DNA of 64,000 bases from Rhynchopus sp. YZ270_cl-10 (taxonomy: Eukaryota > Euglenozoa > Diplonemea > Diplonemida > Diplonemidae), in assembly GCA_964035575.1 (NCBI GenBank), contig OZ037857.1, forward strand, positions 1,240,001 to 1,304,000, written 5' to 3'. The translations under genes were made by a program, and so were the position numbers. The notes under the pieces were generated by a model. It worked only from the letters and a program-made list of their open reading frames with translations. It was not told the origin of the DNA and did not search any database. Position 1 is the stretch's first letter; the number at the start of each line of letters is the position of its first letter. This document shows positions 18,186-27,903 of this stretch, in pieces.

Positions 18186-19739
18186 ATGAGATCCGAGTAT
18201 TGGCTGTTAATCATTGGCCTCGCCACTGCGGGGTATCTCTTCAAAAAGAAGCTGTGGGTGATATGGTGTGGTTGTGTATTAGTCATGCGCGGGCTGAAGG
18301 GCCAGGTCGGGCCTATGGTAGACGTATCCGTCTTCACCCGCCACACCCAGCCCTGTCAACGCGCATTGCAGAAACTTCCCCCTCACTTGGATGGAGTGGT
18401 CCGCTGCGCCACCCAACACGCACCCTGCTTTGCTGTATCACATAAGAACATTGCGGTGTTGTCTTCACCTAACGAATTCTATGAGTCTGTCCTCACCCAC
18501 ATTGCCTCCGCAAAGCATAGGGTAGTGATCGCGGCGCTGTATTTAGGAGTGACAGAAAAATGCAAAAAAATTGCAGACACGCTTCATACAGTGATGGAAG
18601 GAAATGCATCGTTGAAGGTCACCTTTTTGGTTGATTATGGAAGGGGCCTGCGGATGGAGAACGGAGTTTCTGTGATGACTTTACTTACCCCTTTGGTGAA
18701 AAAATTTGGCCCGCAGAGGGTTAAAGTGAGTATGTTCATGGTTCCTTTGTGTGGTGCCATTTTCAGGCACGCTCCGGCAGCGATTCGCGAAATTGCAGGA
18801 GTTCAACATATCAAAGGCGTTATATGCGATGACTCTACACTCCTTACTGGAGCAAACCTGAACGATGATTACTTCACCAACCGCATGGACCGTTACATCT
18901 GGCTTCACAATGAACCCCGCCTTGCAGATTGGACGACCCGCTTTGTTCATACCCTCTGCGATATGTCGTACGTTTGTCTTCCGTCTTCAGATGGTGATAT
19001 TGTGCCATCCTTTCCTTCTTCTATGAGTCATCCTATCTATTCTGGACCGTCTCCTTCTCGGGTTCACGAATTTAGCGAAGATTTGAGTCGCAAGATATTG
19101 GAGCTATTGGAATACCGTGAAGAGGAAGGGGAAGGGGAGGAGAAGGATACGTTTGTAATTCCGTTGACGCAGCTTGCAGCGGTTGGGGTCCGGCATGAGA
19201 GCGAAACAGTGGAACACATAGTACGCGGCTCTGCAGCAAATGTTACCATTTCTTCAGCATATCCAAACTACCACGCTGCCATGGCATCGGCCGTAAACGA
19301 ATCTTCCTGCGGGTCTGTCACCTTCATCAACCCGCATGAATCTGCAAACGGTTTCTTCGGTGCAAAAGGGCCAAAAGCCCTGGTCCCCCTATCCTATAGC
19401 TATTTGCTGTCGCAGTTCACAACGCATATAACGCATAAGGTGGAAACGCTGATGTGGGCGAAGGAGAAGCACACCTTTCACGTAAAGGGGTTGTGGGTGC
19501 CGAATGGGACGTTGATTGGAAGCTCGAATTTTGGCTACCGGAGTCGCTACCTGGATGCGGAGATGTCGATGTTGATATTAACCACAGCGCCGTCTCTTGC
19601 CACAGAGTTTGACAAGGAGAGAGAGGCGATCATCGCCGACACAACACGCTTTGAAAGAAGCGAGCTCTGCGCGACACACACCTGGGGACAAACATTAACA
19701 TTAAAAGCAATCACCGGGCTTCTCTTTCCTTTTTTGTAG
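18186..19739 (+). CDS. PGS1: Phosphatidylglycerophosphate synthase (PGS1), PLD superfamily
   Basis: CDP-diacylglycerol:glycerol-3-phosphate 3-phosphatidyltransferase, the committed step to phosphatidylglycerol and cardiolipin, normally in mitochondria. 517 aa, single exon. Two HKD-type motifs are present: H208-x-K210-x4-D215 in HIKGVICDD, followed by LLTGANLNDDYFTNRMDRY, and H432-x-K434 in FHVKGLWVPNGTLIGSSNFG, with YRSRYLDAEM after it. The second motif lacks the Asp, as is usual in PGS1. SPNEFYESVLTHIASAKHRV and LYLGVTEK near residues 100-130 are further family signatures. A hydrophobic N-terminus (YWLLIIGLATAGYLF) may be a membrane anchor or targeting segment. CACAG lies 9 bases before the ATG. 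It implies a cardiolipin-making organelle. Confidence 0.92.
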   Translation: MRSEYWLLIIGLATAGYLFKKKLWVIWCGCVLVMRGLKGQVGPMVDVSVFTRHTQPCQRALQKLPPHLDGVVRCATQHAPCFAVSHKNIAVLSSPNEFYESVLTHIASAKHRVVIAALYLGVTEKCKKIADTLHTVMEGNASLKVTFLVDYGRGLRMENGVSVMTLLTPLVKKFGPQRVKVSMFMVPLCGAIFRHAPAAIREIAGVQHIKGVICDDSTLLTGANLNDDYFTNRMDRYIWLHNEPRLADWTTRFVHTLCDMSYVCLPSSDGDIVPSFPSSMSHPIYSGPSPSRVHEFSEDLSRKILELLEYREEEGEGEEKDTFVIPLTQLAAVGVRHESETVEHIVRGSAANVTISSAYPNYHAAMASAVNESSCGSVTFINPHESANGFFGAKGPKALVPLSYSYLLSQFTTHITHKVETLMWAKEKHTFHVKGLWVPNGTLIGSSNFGYRSRYLDAEMSMLILTTAPSLATEFDKEREAIIADTTRFERSELCATHTWGQTLTLKAITGLLFPFL

Positions 19740-21124
19740 AATATTTTTTGAAGGTGGGAACCTGAATATGGTGGCTTATCACAACAGTATTCTCTCTAAG
19801 AGTGGTAATTGCAAAATGAAAAATTGTTTTTGTACATTTTGTGCATATTCCCCGGAGAGGTGAACTGATAAGTCGACATGATTTGTCTTTAGGTGGGTAG
19901 TGGGGGTGTCCTGAGTGAGGATGTTGACCCCATAGTGTTATCTAACCTTGTCAGAGAAGAGGCAGAGTGTCCTTTAAGGGCAGCCTAGTCAGAATCTGTG
20001 GAAAATCTATCCCTCGTTAAGCAACGGTATCCACGAAACAAAGAGATAGGTGAAGGGAATGGCTGTGTGGAGCTCACGGGAAAAAAAAGCGAGGTCTGCA
20101 CGTTATCAATTAGTTAAATTATTCGAAAAAGAAAGTCTTTGAAATTCATTATCCTTCGGGTGACTTTTGTGTACAGAACCTGTCATGGACAGGTGGTTTG
20201 TCAATACTAAAAAAAACGGCAACGAACAACAAAAAAACGAAGCAGGCACACTTACGAGCAAGGCCCTCCTCTTCTGCCCTAATGGGTGTCGATGGTGACC
20301 GATTGTTCAGTAAAAAACCCCCCCTGCAAAATAAATAAAAATGCCCCTTCATATGCTTGCCCCCCCTTACCCCCTTTTGTTCTCTACAAAACTTAACCCC
20401 CTCTTGGTCACCAAGCAGTGAGGATTAGGTTCCATCTTGAATGCCCCCCTTTTTCCCCCTTTGAATCATTGCATATTCTTTGCACCGACTACGAGATGTC
20501 TGCTTCTGACAGTTAACTCACAGCTGTGTTCACTCAAATGGACCTCCTCGCGCCTAAGCTGGCAGAGGGCCGGAGGAAGAACACTAGTTGCCTATCTGAC
20601 TGTGGAGAGGCCTCGCAGTGTTGGTCAAAATCCGAGTAATTTCTGAGTTTAACAAAGTTTAAAACAGTGTGGGATGTGTGTCAGGATAGCGTTCGGTATC
20701 TGTGGGTGTGTGTGGGGGGGTTTTTTTAGGTGACTATGCACAATGCTTAGTATCTTCTTGCCCACCTCTCTTTTGTGTTTGTTTGTTTTTGCTTTTTTTT
20801 TCGGCTCTGTTGAACCGAGTTTGGTTCTCACAACGTTGCGTATGGCTTAATGGCCATTTTGCTCTCAGTGTGCTCTCATCTAAAGTTCTTTATATTGTGG
20901 GAATTCTTGTCTATTTTTAGGTTTTCAAAACAAAAAAAAAACATTCAATGATTGGGGGAAAACGTGTAGAGCATGCTCTGCTTTGAGGGTAAGTAGTATC
21001 AGCAAAAAAGAAAAGATTCTTTTCCCCCCAACTGTTTTCAGCGGTGTTGTACCGGTGAACTGATCACATTTTCACAACCACACCAACAGATAAATTAATT
21101 ATAAAAAAACACACACACAACACA
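19740..21124. other. Gene-free spacer of 1.4 kb
   Basis: One B-type motif (20406-20450), homopolymer runs and no supported coding sequence. A CCAACAG acceptor-like site lies about 35 bases before the next ATG. Confidence 0.55.
20406..20450 (+). repeat. Dispersed short motif, B type
   Basis: GGTCACCAAGCAGTGAGGAT, then TAGGTTCCATCTTGAA. Recognisable but diverged. Confidence 0.5.
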
Positions 21125-22243
21125 ATGACGTCCCTCCTGTGTCTGCTGGTGGCAAACGTTGCCGCAGAGTCTCTGCTGCTGACAGGGAGCAGCACTGGGG
21201 TCTTTGACACAGCCACGATGGCTAAGTATGTTTTTTTCTTTTTCTTTGTAACCTTGCGGAAACCCGCGCAGCTGAGGCTGCGCGATAACGAATGCGATGC
21301 AAGCTGACTAAACAGGATATCAGGATAATTAGGATCATCTTACAAACCTTTTTCTCTTTCTTTCCAACCCAACCCTAACCCCCTTTACAGAGGCGGCATT
21401 CCTTTGAACCTGATGCAGCTGGCATCGGAGAACCCATTTAACACGAACAATGTGTACATGGAGACCATCATGCTTACCCTCTCCAGCGACACACACGACT
21501 CTTTGCACGTGACAGCAACCCTGAAGAAAGTGACCGAGAACGGCGTGGGCGCTGCTGTGTGGTCGCAGGATATCCAGACCGACTCGGGCAACGTTGTCGC
21601 GCTGCACCCACACTACATGTACCCCAGCTTCGAGGAGCAGTACATCCTGGCGATCACCTCTGCCGACGGTGAGGCGCTTAGCTTGACGTTCGACTGCGAG
21701 GCGTACACACTTTTCGTGCCGTTCCCTGGTTACGATGAGCCCAACCTCGTGATTGCATCCAACTCAGTCGGCCAGGTGGCGGACAAGCTCAAGGAAATGA
21801 AGAAGATCCCAGTGGACACTTCGGCCTCGATGTCTGGGTCCTACACCGGAACGGGTAAGGTCTGGGTTATCAAGTGCAGCAGCACGTCGAATGTGAACTT
21901 CACAATTGACGACGGTGTTGTGGCCATCCTTGGGTCCAACACAACTGTGTACATGACCATCAACGCTGCGAACCAAACGAAGTTCGCTGTGGAGTGCATT
22001 GACGGAGAGGACCTGGTCTTTGGTGGAGGTGCGCTGCCGGGCTTCACCTCGTCGCCTTCGATGACGATGTCGTGGTCTGGGGAGGCAGGTCCGTCGAGCT
22101 CTTTGAGCACTGGTGCCATTGTCGGGATTGTGATCGGGTGCGTTGCTGGTGTGCTGTTGATTGTTGGGGGCATCTTCATGTACAAGAAGTCGGGGGCAAA
22201 GAAGGGAGAAGAGTCGCTGCACCTGCAGTCTGCTGCTCATTAG
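21125..22243 (+). CDS. Type I membrane surface protein A
   Basis: 317 aa after splicing exons 21125-21225 and 21391-22243 (GTATGT donor, CCTTTACAG acceptor, phase 2). Exon 1 encodes the signal peptide (SLLCLLVANVAAES) and the mature start LLLTGSSTGVFDT. The ectodomain of about 240 residues is beta-rich, with N-glycosylation sequons (NTT, NQT, NFT). One transmembrane helix lies at about 273-297 (IVGIVIGCVAGVLLIVGGIF), then a short basic/acidic tail ending in HLQSAAH. It is paralogous to 24112-25345 and 55798-56852; all three share VYMETIML-type and FTIDDGVVAI-type segments. I recognise no outside family. Probably a cell-surface or endomembrane receptor-like protein. Confidence 0.85.
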
Positions 22244-22844
22244 GGCGGTGTTGTGGTGAGGTAACAGGGGTTGCCAGTTCATCAAAGAGACGAAAGCAAA
22301 AATATAAAGGGGAGACACAGAAATAAACACACCGTGACAAAAAGCACGCTTAGGTATATCTTGTCACGCCCTTTTCATCAGTTCGTTTCTTTTTTTCATG
22401 AATAATCCTTTCTTTTTTTTCGATTTCTTCTTTTTTTTTCTCGATTTTTTTTTAATACTATTGGTGGATGCTGCACATGGACGGTTTGACACTTGCACAT
22501 AGACACACGCTTACAATTATTTCGAATTAGTCGCACATGGCTAACTGCGAAGATCCGCGTTGTGTTCCAGGTGCAACGTACCACAAATGACCTGCTGTGA
22601 TTTTTTTTTTATAAACTTGGAGGACGTTCTGCGTCTTTGGCCGCGCATGAGTTCTTCTCGCTGCTGTGTTGATTGTTTTTGAGCATTTTTTTTTCAAGGC
22701 TATTGCGCAACGCAGAAAGCACCACTAGTGCACACCCCCCCTCCACCTTTATTTTCCCCCAGCGTCTATCTCTCTTGAGGGTTTGTGTTCAGCAGTATCA
22801 CCATTGTATTTGTTTCTTGCTTTCATCCGGGGCTTTCATCAGTC

Positions 22845-22880
22845 GGAGGTGCCTGCATCAATAATTTCAATTTTGTTTTT
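22845..22880 (+). repeat. Dispersed short motif, D type
   Basis: GGAGGTGCCTGCATCAATAA, then TTTCAATTTTGTTTTTTTG. Directly followed by a B-type motif. Confidence 0.4.
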
Positions 22881-22890
22881 TTGTTTAAAA

Positions 22891-22945
22891 GGTGACTAAG
22901 CAGTGAGAGGCTTAGGTTCATCTTAAAAACTTATTTTTTTTTTTT
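22891..22945 (+). repeat. Dispersed short motif, B type (best copy)
   Basis: GTGACTAAGCAGTGAGAGGC, then TTAGGTTCATCTTAAAAACT and a T run. CTAAGC and GCTTAG form a perfect 6-bp stem around an AGTGAGAG loop. Confidence 0.65.
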
Positions 22946-23267
22946 TGTTCCGTTGCACTACTCCCGTTCATTTCTCTGTTTTTCTCAATACTATATAGTG
23001 CATTTGCATCATATTCGGTCGACCCCTCTTCCCAAAAGAAATGGTTATTTTTAAATATCTGATTCATGCACAACACAGTTTGATGTAGCCAAAAGGAAGG
23101 GGGAAGGGGGCTTAATACTCTTCTTACCAATTTATTTATTTTTTTTTAGTTTGGTTTCCCCCATCTTCCTCTTCGAGGGTTCAAAGCCCTCCCCAAATAT
23201 TTTTTTTTTTGGCAATATCAAATTCACGTAGAACGGCAGAAGGTGACAGCGAAAAAGAAAAAAACCG

Positions 23268-23345
23268 AATGGATGTAGGACTGCATGGTTGATGTACCAA
23301 GGTACACTGTCATGAGAGGGCTTTGTATTTCAAGTCAACTTTTAT
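23268..23345 (+). repeat. Dispersed short motif, A type (long form)
   Basis: GAATGGATGTAGGACTGCAT, TACCAAGGTACACTGTCATG, AGAGGGCTTTGTATTTCAAG, TCAACTTTT in sequence. This is the clearest full-length A copy. Confidence 0.7.
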
Positions 23346-23726
23346 TTTTCCCTGTGCCTGAAGTGTGTTTTCTATTTTCATTTTCGATCACTGTGTTTTT
23401 AATTATTTCTTTTTGTCTCTTTTCAATGCCCTTTGCGTGATGCGGGTTATCAGACACAGCTTGTCAAGGTTGTAAAGCGTCACTTTCACTTTTCAATTCA
23501 AGTTCGCTTTATATGAAGAGATTGTCCTGTACACTCAGTTTCATTTAAGTTTTCTTACTTTTCGCAACCTTTAACTCCGCATTTTATTCATGATAGACCA
23601 TATGCTCGCTATCATTGTTTTCCCTCTCCCTTTCCTCCCATTTTTTTTTGACTTTTTGGCTGTTCTCTTTTTCACTGGTTCGCTGGTTTTCCAGTGTCGC
23701 GACAAAAAAAAAAAGGAAATAAAAGT

Positions 23727-23779
23727 TAAGTGGAGCTCAATCCTCGGATGTCCACTCATACAACCAAGATTTCAAAAAA
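23727..23779 (+). repeat. Dispersed short motif, E type
   Basis: AAGTGGAGCTCAATCCTCGG, then ATGTCCACTCATACAACCAA and GATTTCAAAA. Confidence 0.6.
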
Positions 23780-24111
23780 AAAAAAAAAAAAATACCACGA
23801 AAAAATAGAAGAAAAATAGAAGAAAACGTTGACACCATTATTTTTTGCCTCTGGTGGCACGCGCGCTTTCTCACTTTTCTTATTCAAAATAAAAAAGCAT
23901 TTGTCCCTCTGACCCTTTTTTCTTTCGCACTTTCAACTTCTCTTTTTTTTACCTCATTTTTCTGCTGAACCATCTCAACTATGTGTGCTGGTTGGTGTTT
24001 GTTTGTTCACATTGAAAGCCTTGTATGAAGCCCACTATTTAAACCACTATAAACCCACACCAGAGTATCAAAAAAAAAAGAAGAAGGAGAAGAAGAAGGA
24101 CACACACCACA

Positions 24112-25345
24112 ATGGCGTCCCTCCTGTGTCTGCTGGTGGCAAACGTTGCCGCAGAGTCTCTGCTGCTGACAGGGAAGAGTGCTGGGGTTCTCGACACATC
24201 CGCGCCTGAGTATGTCCCTTAAGTTTAGATTGGAAGAATAAAGCCAACGTTTTTATACGTATTTTCCTCTTCCCATTTTACTTCGTTACGTTTGCAAAAG
24301 GACGTGCAGCTTGCACAGGTGGCAACTACATTATTCCAACGATTATTCAAACAAATACTGTCTTCGTAAAAATGTTCGACCGTAATAAAGTTCGTCTTTT
24401 TCAGGATTTTTCTGGAAGTTCGTCCTTTTTTACGGTCGAACATTTTTACGAAGACGGTAAATAGAAAATTACCTATGGTACCTCTCCATATAAAAACCTA
24501 CCGTCCTTTACAGTGCCGGCATTATTCTGAGCTTGATGCAGCTTGCATCGACGAACCCGCTTACTACCAACACTGTGTACATGGAGACTATCATGCTTAC
24601 CCGTGCTAGTGGCGCGCTTGACTCTGCGCATGTCAAAGCAGATTTGAAGGCTGTGGACGAGGCTGGGCAGGTCAAGGTTGTGTGGTCGCAGGAGTTCAAC
24701 CTTGCGTCTGGGGACATGGTGACGATGCATCCACACCATCAGTACCCGAGCTTTGACATTCAGTACATCCTTGCAATCACCTCTGTGGAGGATGAGCCCC
24801 TGATCTTTGCGTATGAATGCGATGCGTACTCTCTCTTTATTCCGTTCCCTGGTCAAGGCGAACCGAACCTCGTCATTTCAACGGAGGAGGTGAGCGCAGT
24901 GGCGAAAGAGGCGGGGCAGAAGTTAGAGGTGGACACGGATGCTGGGATGTCAGGGTCGTACAGCGGTGGGGGGAAGGCGTGGGTGATAAGGTGCAGCAGT
25001 ACTTCGGATGTGACCTTCACAATTGACGAAGGCATCGTGGGGATTGTGGGGTCCAACACTACGGTGTACGTCTCGAACGACTCTGCGAACCAGACCATCT
25101 TCACTGTCGGGTGCATCGATGGGGAGGACGTCGCCTTCGGCGGTGTGGCGCCGTCGGTGACGCTCTCCTGGTCCGGCAAGGCACCGCCCCAATCCCTTGG
25201 TCGTGGGTCCATAGCAGGTATCGTGGTCGGTGCCAGCATCGGAGCTGTTCTGTTCATTGCCGCATGTGTCTACCTTTATAAGAAAAAGACGGCAGAGAAG
25301 AACAGCGAAGAGTTGATGCACCTTCAGACGCAAACTGCCAGCTAA
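24112..25345 (+). CDS. Type I membrane surface protein B
   Basis: 309 aa from exons 24112-24209 and 24514-25345 (GTATGT donor, TTTACAG acceptor, phase 2, the same intron position as paralog A). The signal-peptide exon differs from that of paralog A by a single base over its first 60 or so, whereas exon 2 is far more diverged. The ectodomain has NTT and NQT sequons and SGSYSGGGKAWVIRCSSTS, matching A. The transmembrane helix is at about 264-288 (IAGIVVGASIGAVLFIAACV), with tail KKKTAEKNSEELMHLQTQ. The intron carries a TA-flanked MITE (24358-24457) and an F-type motif. Function unknown. Confidence 0.85.
24293..24356 (+). repeat. Dispersed short motif, F type (diverged)
   Basis: GCTTGCACAGGTGGCAACTA, then ATTATTCCAACGATTATTCA, in the intron of surface gene B just before the MITE. 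Confidence 0.4.
24358..24457. mobile_element. 100-bp TA-flanked TIR element (MITE) in an intron
   Basis: CTGTCTTCGTAAAAATGTTC and ACCGTAA at the left, with their complement at the right (about 27 of 28 bases pair). It is flanked by TA at 24356-24357 and 24458-24459. Same family as 18012-18095 but less decayed. Nearly the whole element folds into one hairpin. Confidence 0.85.
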
Positions 25346-25519
25346 GGGGTTGTGATTTGGTGTTTTGGGGTGGGGGCTAGGGGGGGGGGGGGAAGAAAAC
25401 AAACAAAAAACGTGAGATCACACGTATTGTCAATTTGTCAATTTGTCAAGATAAAACAAAAATAAAAGGAGGTACGTGAGATCAATTAAGTGTGTGGGTG
25501 GGGTAGTTTCATTTATTTT

Positions 25520-25562
25520 CAGTGCCTGCGGTTTGCACTATCAATTTCACTTTTTTTTTGTT
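25520..25562 (+). repeat. Dispersed short motif, D type
   Basis: CAGTGCCTGCGGTTTGCACT, then ATCAATTTCACTTTTTTTTT; AGTGC and GCACT form a small stem. Confidence 0.5.
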
Positions 25563-25705
25563 CGGTTTTGCAGTATTTTTCCCTCCAAATGAAGGATTGT
25601 TGCAACGCTGTTTGTCTTACCATTTAGAAACAGATGTGTTGCCTTGCCTTGCTAGGCCCATTCATCGCTCAAAGCTTTCCTACTTTATTTTAAGTATATC
25701 AATTA

Positions 25706-25822
25706 TAGGCTGATTGACGTGGGCCTGGCATGCCCCATTTTTCACTTTTTACCACCGATTTAAACTGATCACCACCGATCACCATGGATTACCACCGACC
25801 AATCCCAGCGTCAATCAGCCTA
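25706..25822. mobile_element. 117-bp TIR element with 5-bp TSD
   Basis: Perfect 14-bp inverted ends TAGGCTGATTGACG and complement, with 5-bp direct duplication AATTA at 25701-25705 and 25823-25827. The interior has an ACCACCGAT-type short repeat and no coding. Its TSD length matches the 8757/11305 family but its TIR differs. Confidence 0.8.
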
Positions 25823-26017
25823 AATTACTTCTTTTTTTACATTCTGTCTTTTTTTTTTTTTTGGACAGCGCCTTCATCCGATAAATGGTGAGGCCTTTGC
25901 ACTTCCTACTCTGCTCTATATTTAAGGTTCCCAAGCATGATATGCTTACGTTTATCTAGCCCTTTTTCCTCCCCCCTCGACCTCCGTGTATTTTTTTTCC
26001 CCAAATGTAAACACACG

Positions 26018-26120
26018 AAATGGATATAGGACTGCATAGGTTGGGGGGTCCACCCCCCCGGTACACCCCAAGGTACACTGTTCTCATGAGGGCTTTGTAT
26101 TTCAAGCCAACTTTCTTTTT
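26018..26120 (+). repeat. Dispersed short motif, A type (long form)
   Basis: ATGGATATAGGACTGCATAG, GGTCCAC, CCAAGGTACACTG, TCATGAGGGCTTTGTATTTC and AAGCCAACTTTC. Immediately followed by a B-type copy. Confidence 0.65.
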
Positions 26121-26121
26121 A

Positions 26122-26180
26122 AAGATGCCTCAGCAACGAGAGCCTTAGGGTCATCTTATAAACTTTTCTCTTTTTTTTTT
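26122..26180 (+). repeat. Dispersed short motif, B type
   Basis: AGATGCCTCAGCAACGAGAG, then CCTTAGGGTCATCTTATAAA and CTTTTCTCTTTTTT. Confidence 0.55.
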
Positions 26181-26497
26181 GGGGGTATTTTCAAACCATA
26201 CCGAAAGGAGGGTTTTTACCCCTATGTTCCTTGCATTGCTGTATACAGTTTAAAGAGGGCCCAAGAAAGGGCAGCATGCTGGGTGTTATCATTTTCTGAA
26301 CGCTCATTAAACGTCACTCTTATACGTTTCTTGGTCTTCAGGACCTTCAAAAAAGGGGAGGGGGGAGAGATAGATTTGGAGAAGGAATTCCGTCACTACA
26401 GCGGGGCTGAAATATACGAAGTCTGCATGAGCCCTATTCAGAGAGGGTTTCTTCTTCTGACACTCCCGCGGGGGGTTCGATAACCCTGTGGAGTGGT

Positions 26498-26545
26498 CAG
26501 TGCCTGCGTCCCAGAGGCGTTTTTGCACTATCAAACTTCACTTTA
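26498..26545 (+). repeat. Dispersed short motif, D type
   Basis: TCAGTGCCTGCGTCCCAGAG, then GCGTTTTTGCACTATCAAAC and TTCACTTT. Confidence 0.5.
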
Positions 26546-26591
26546 TTTCCCCTTTTTTGTTTGCTGGCACTTTGGCTATGGTAGGATATTT

Positions 26592-26640
26592 TGGTGACCA
26601 AGCATGAGAGGCTAGGTTCATCTTATCCAATTTGGCGGTG
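26592..26640 (+). repeat. Dispersed short motif, B type
   Basis: TGGTGACCAAGCATGAGAGG, then CTAGGTTCATCTTATCCAAT. Confidence 0.6.
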
Positions 26641-27188
26641 TAATTTGGCACGGTAAAGTGCCGTATTGTTTTTTTTTTCTTCTAACTTGAACGGGAGTAG
26701 GCGTGTTGTGTCTATTGTCCCTTCATTGAATTTGTTCACTCTACAAGAGTTCCAACCCGTCGCATAAATCTGAACGGCCTGATGCTGCTATCGATTGTGA
26801 ATCATAAATGCATTGTGTGTGACACACAGAGAGTCATGAGGTTTTTTATTTCTTCTTTTTCTGTCCTTTTGGTAATTTGCTTTGTGGGGCATATTGGGGG
26901 TATTGGGGTCGAGGTGCTGTGTTTCTCGCAGAAGATCACCACAACACCCCCACTGGCTGTGCTGTTTCACGATTTCTCTTCATATTCCCCCCCTCCCCCC
27001 CTACCTTGTGTTTCAGTGTCAAGTGTAGTTGCAGTGTTTTGCGTCGTCCTCGGGTGGTTTCCTCCCGCACTGCTGTCCTTCGTTCTCAGTATCAGGTTCT
27101 CATTTATGTCCCCTTTTCGATCTGAAGCTTACAACGACGTGTGTGCCCGTGAGGCCTTTTCATCATTTTAGGATGACTCGCGTGCATT

Positions 27189-27225
27189 GAGATGTGTCCA
27201 ACGAGGCACATTATATTTTCATTTT
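27189..27225 (+). repeat. Dispersed short motif, C type
   Basis: GAGATGTGTCCAACGAGGCA, then CATTATATTTTCATTTTG; ATGTG and CACAT pair. Confidence 0.5.
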
Positions 27226-27432
27226 GTCACTTCATGAAATGAAGGAGGAAATAGAAACAACGCATTTTGAACACACTTTGCGGTTCTAGGGACGAACCGC
27301 GCTGCAGAGCCACTCCTCACCAAACAGGTCGAGGTGTGTGCGTTTCATCACAACCTCTCCCATGGGTTTTATCGTGTGATGAGTGTTAAGTTTCTATTTT
27401 TTATTTTTTGATGACGGTTCCACCCACAGTGC

Positions 27433-27470
27433 AGGTACACTGTCGAGAGAGGGCTTTATTCAATTTTTTC
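27433..27470 (+). repeat. Dispersed short motif, A type (short)
   Basis: AGGTACACTGTCGAGAGAGG, then GCTTTATTCAATTTTTTC. Confidence 0.5.
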
Positions 27471-27903
27471 CCCCTTTTTTAGAGTTACCCAATGTGTCGC
27501 AGGGTGTTCAGCTTTTTGACAGGTTTAGATTCGTGCGTTTTCTGTACGCACAAAGAACCTTTTCTCAATTTTTCATTTTAAGTTAAAGTTTCTCCTTTTT
27601 TCCTGTTCGTGCTTTCAACTTCACTACAAAATGGATGTTTTCGTCCTAAGAGACTGCTTCAAGCCTCCAAAAACCCCTTTTTTTGTTTTCATTATATTTT
27701 TCGTTGTGTCCTCCAGCGTCGTGATTACAAAATACAATAAAAAGAAAGAAACCAAACGGACTTCCAGTCACATTAGAAGGTAAACCCCCCCATCTGCTCT
27801 TCGTTTTCCCAACTGCAACACAACCCAACCCGCACGTTCTCCAAAATCCAAAATTGCCCCACCCTGGAACAGATAAACACCGAACACAGACTAAAGAAAA
27901 GAA

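Larger units (their letters stand above)
22244..24111. other. Gene-free spacer of 1.9 kb
   Basis: Contains D-, B-, A- and E-type dispersed motifs and long T and A runs. No coding region is supported. Confidence 0.6.
25346..27903. other. Gene-free spacer of 2.6 kb
   Basis: A 117-bp TIR element and a dense set of D-, A-, B- and C-type motifs. From about 27845 on it is homologous to the leader of the tandem U-box-ART gene (29142 onward). An open frame at 26782-27171 shows no protein-like features. Confidence 0.6.

Noticed and set aside
26450-26490. GGTTCGATAACCC resembling a tRNA T-arm
   Set aside because: No acceptor, D or anticodon arm can be folded in the preceding 70 bases.
26782-27171. 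129-aa frame in the 25.3-27.9 kb spacer
   Set aside because: Low-complexity Phe/Pro/Ser composition, no start context, no domain, and it lies in a motif-rich spacer.
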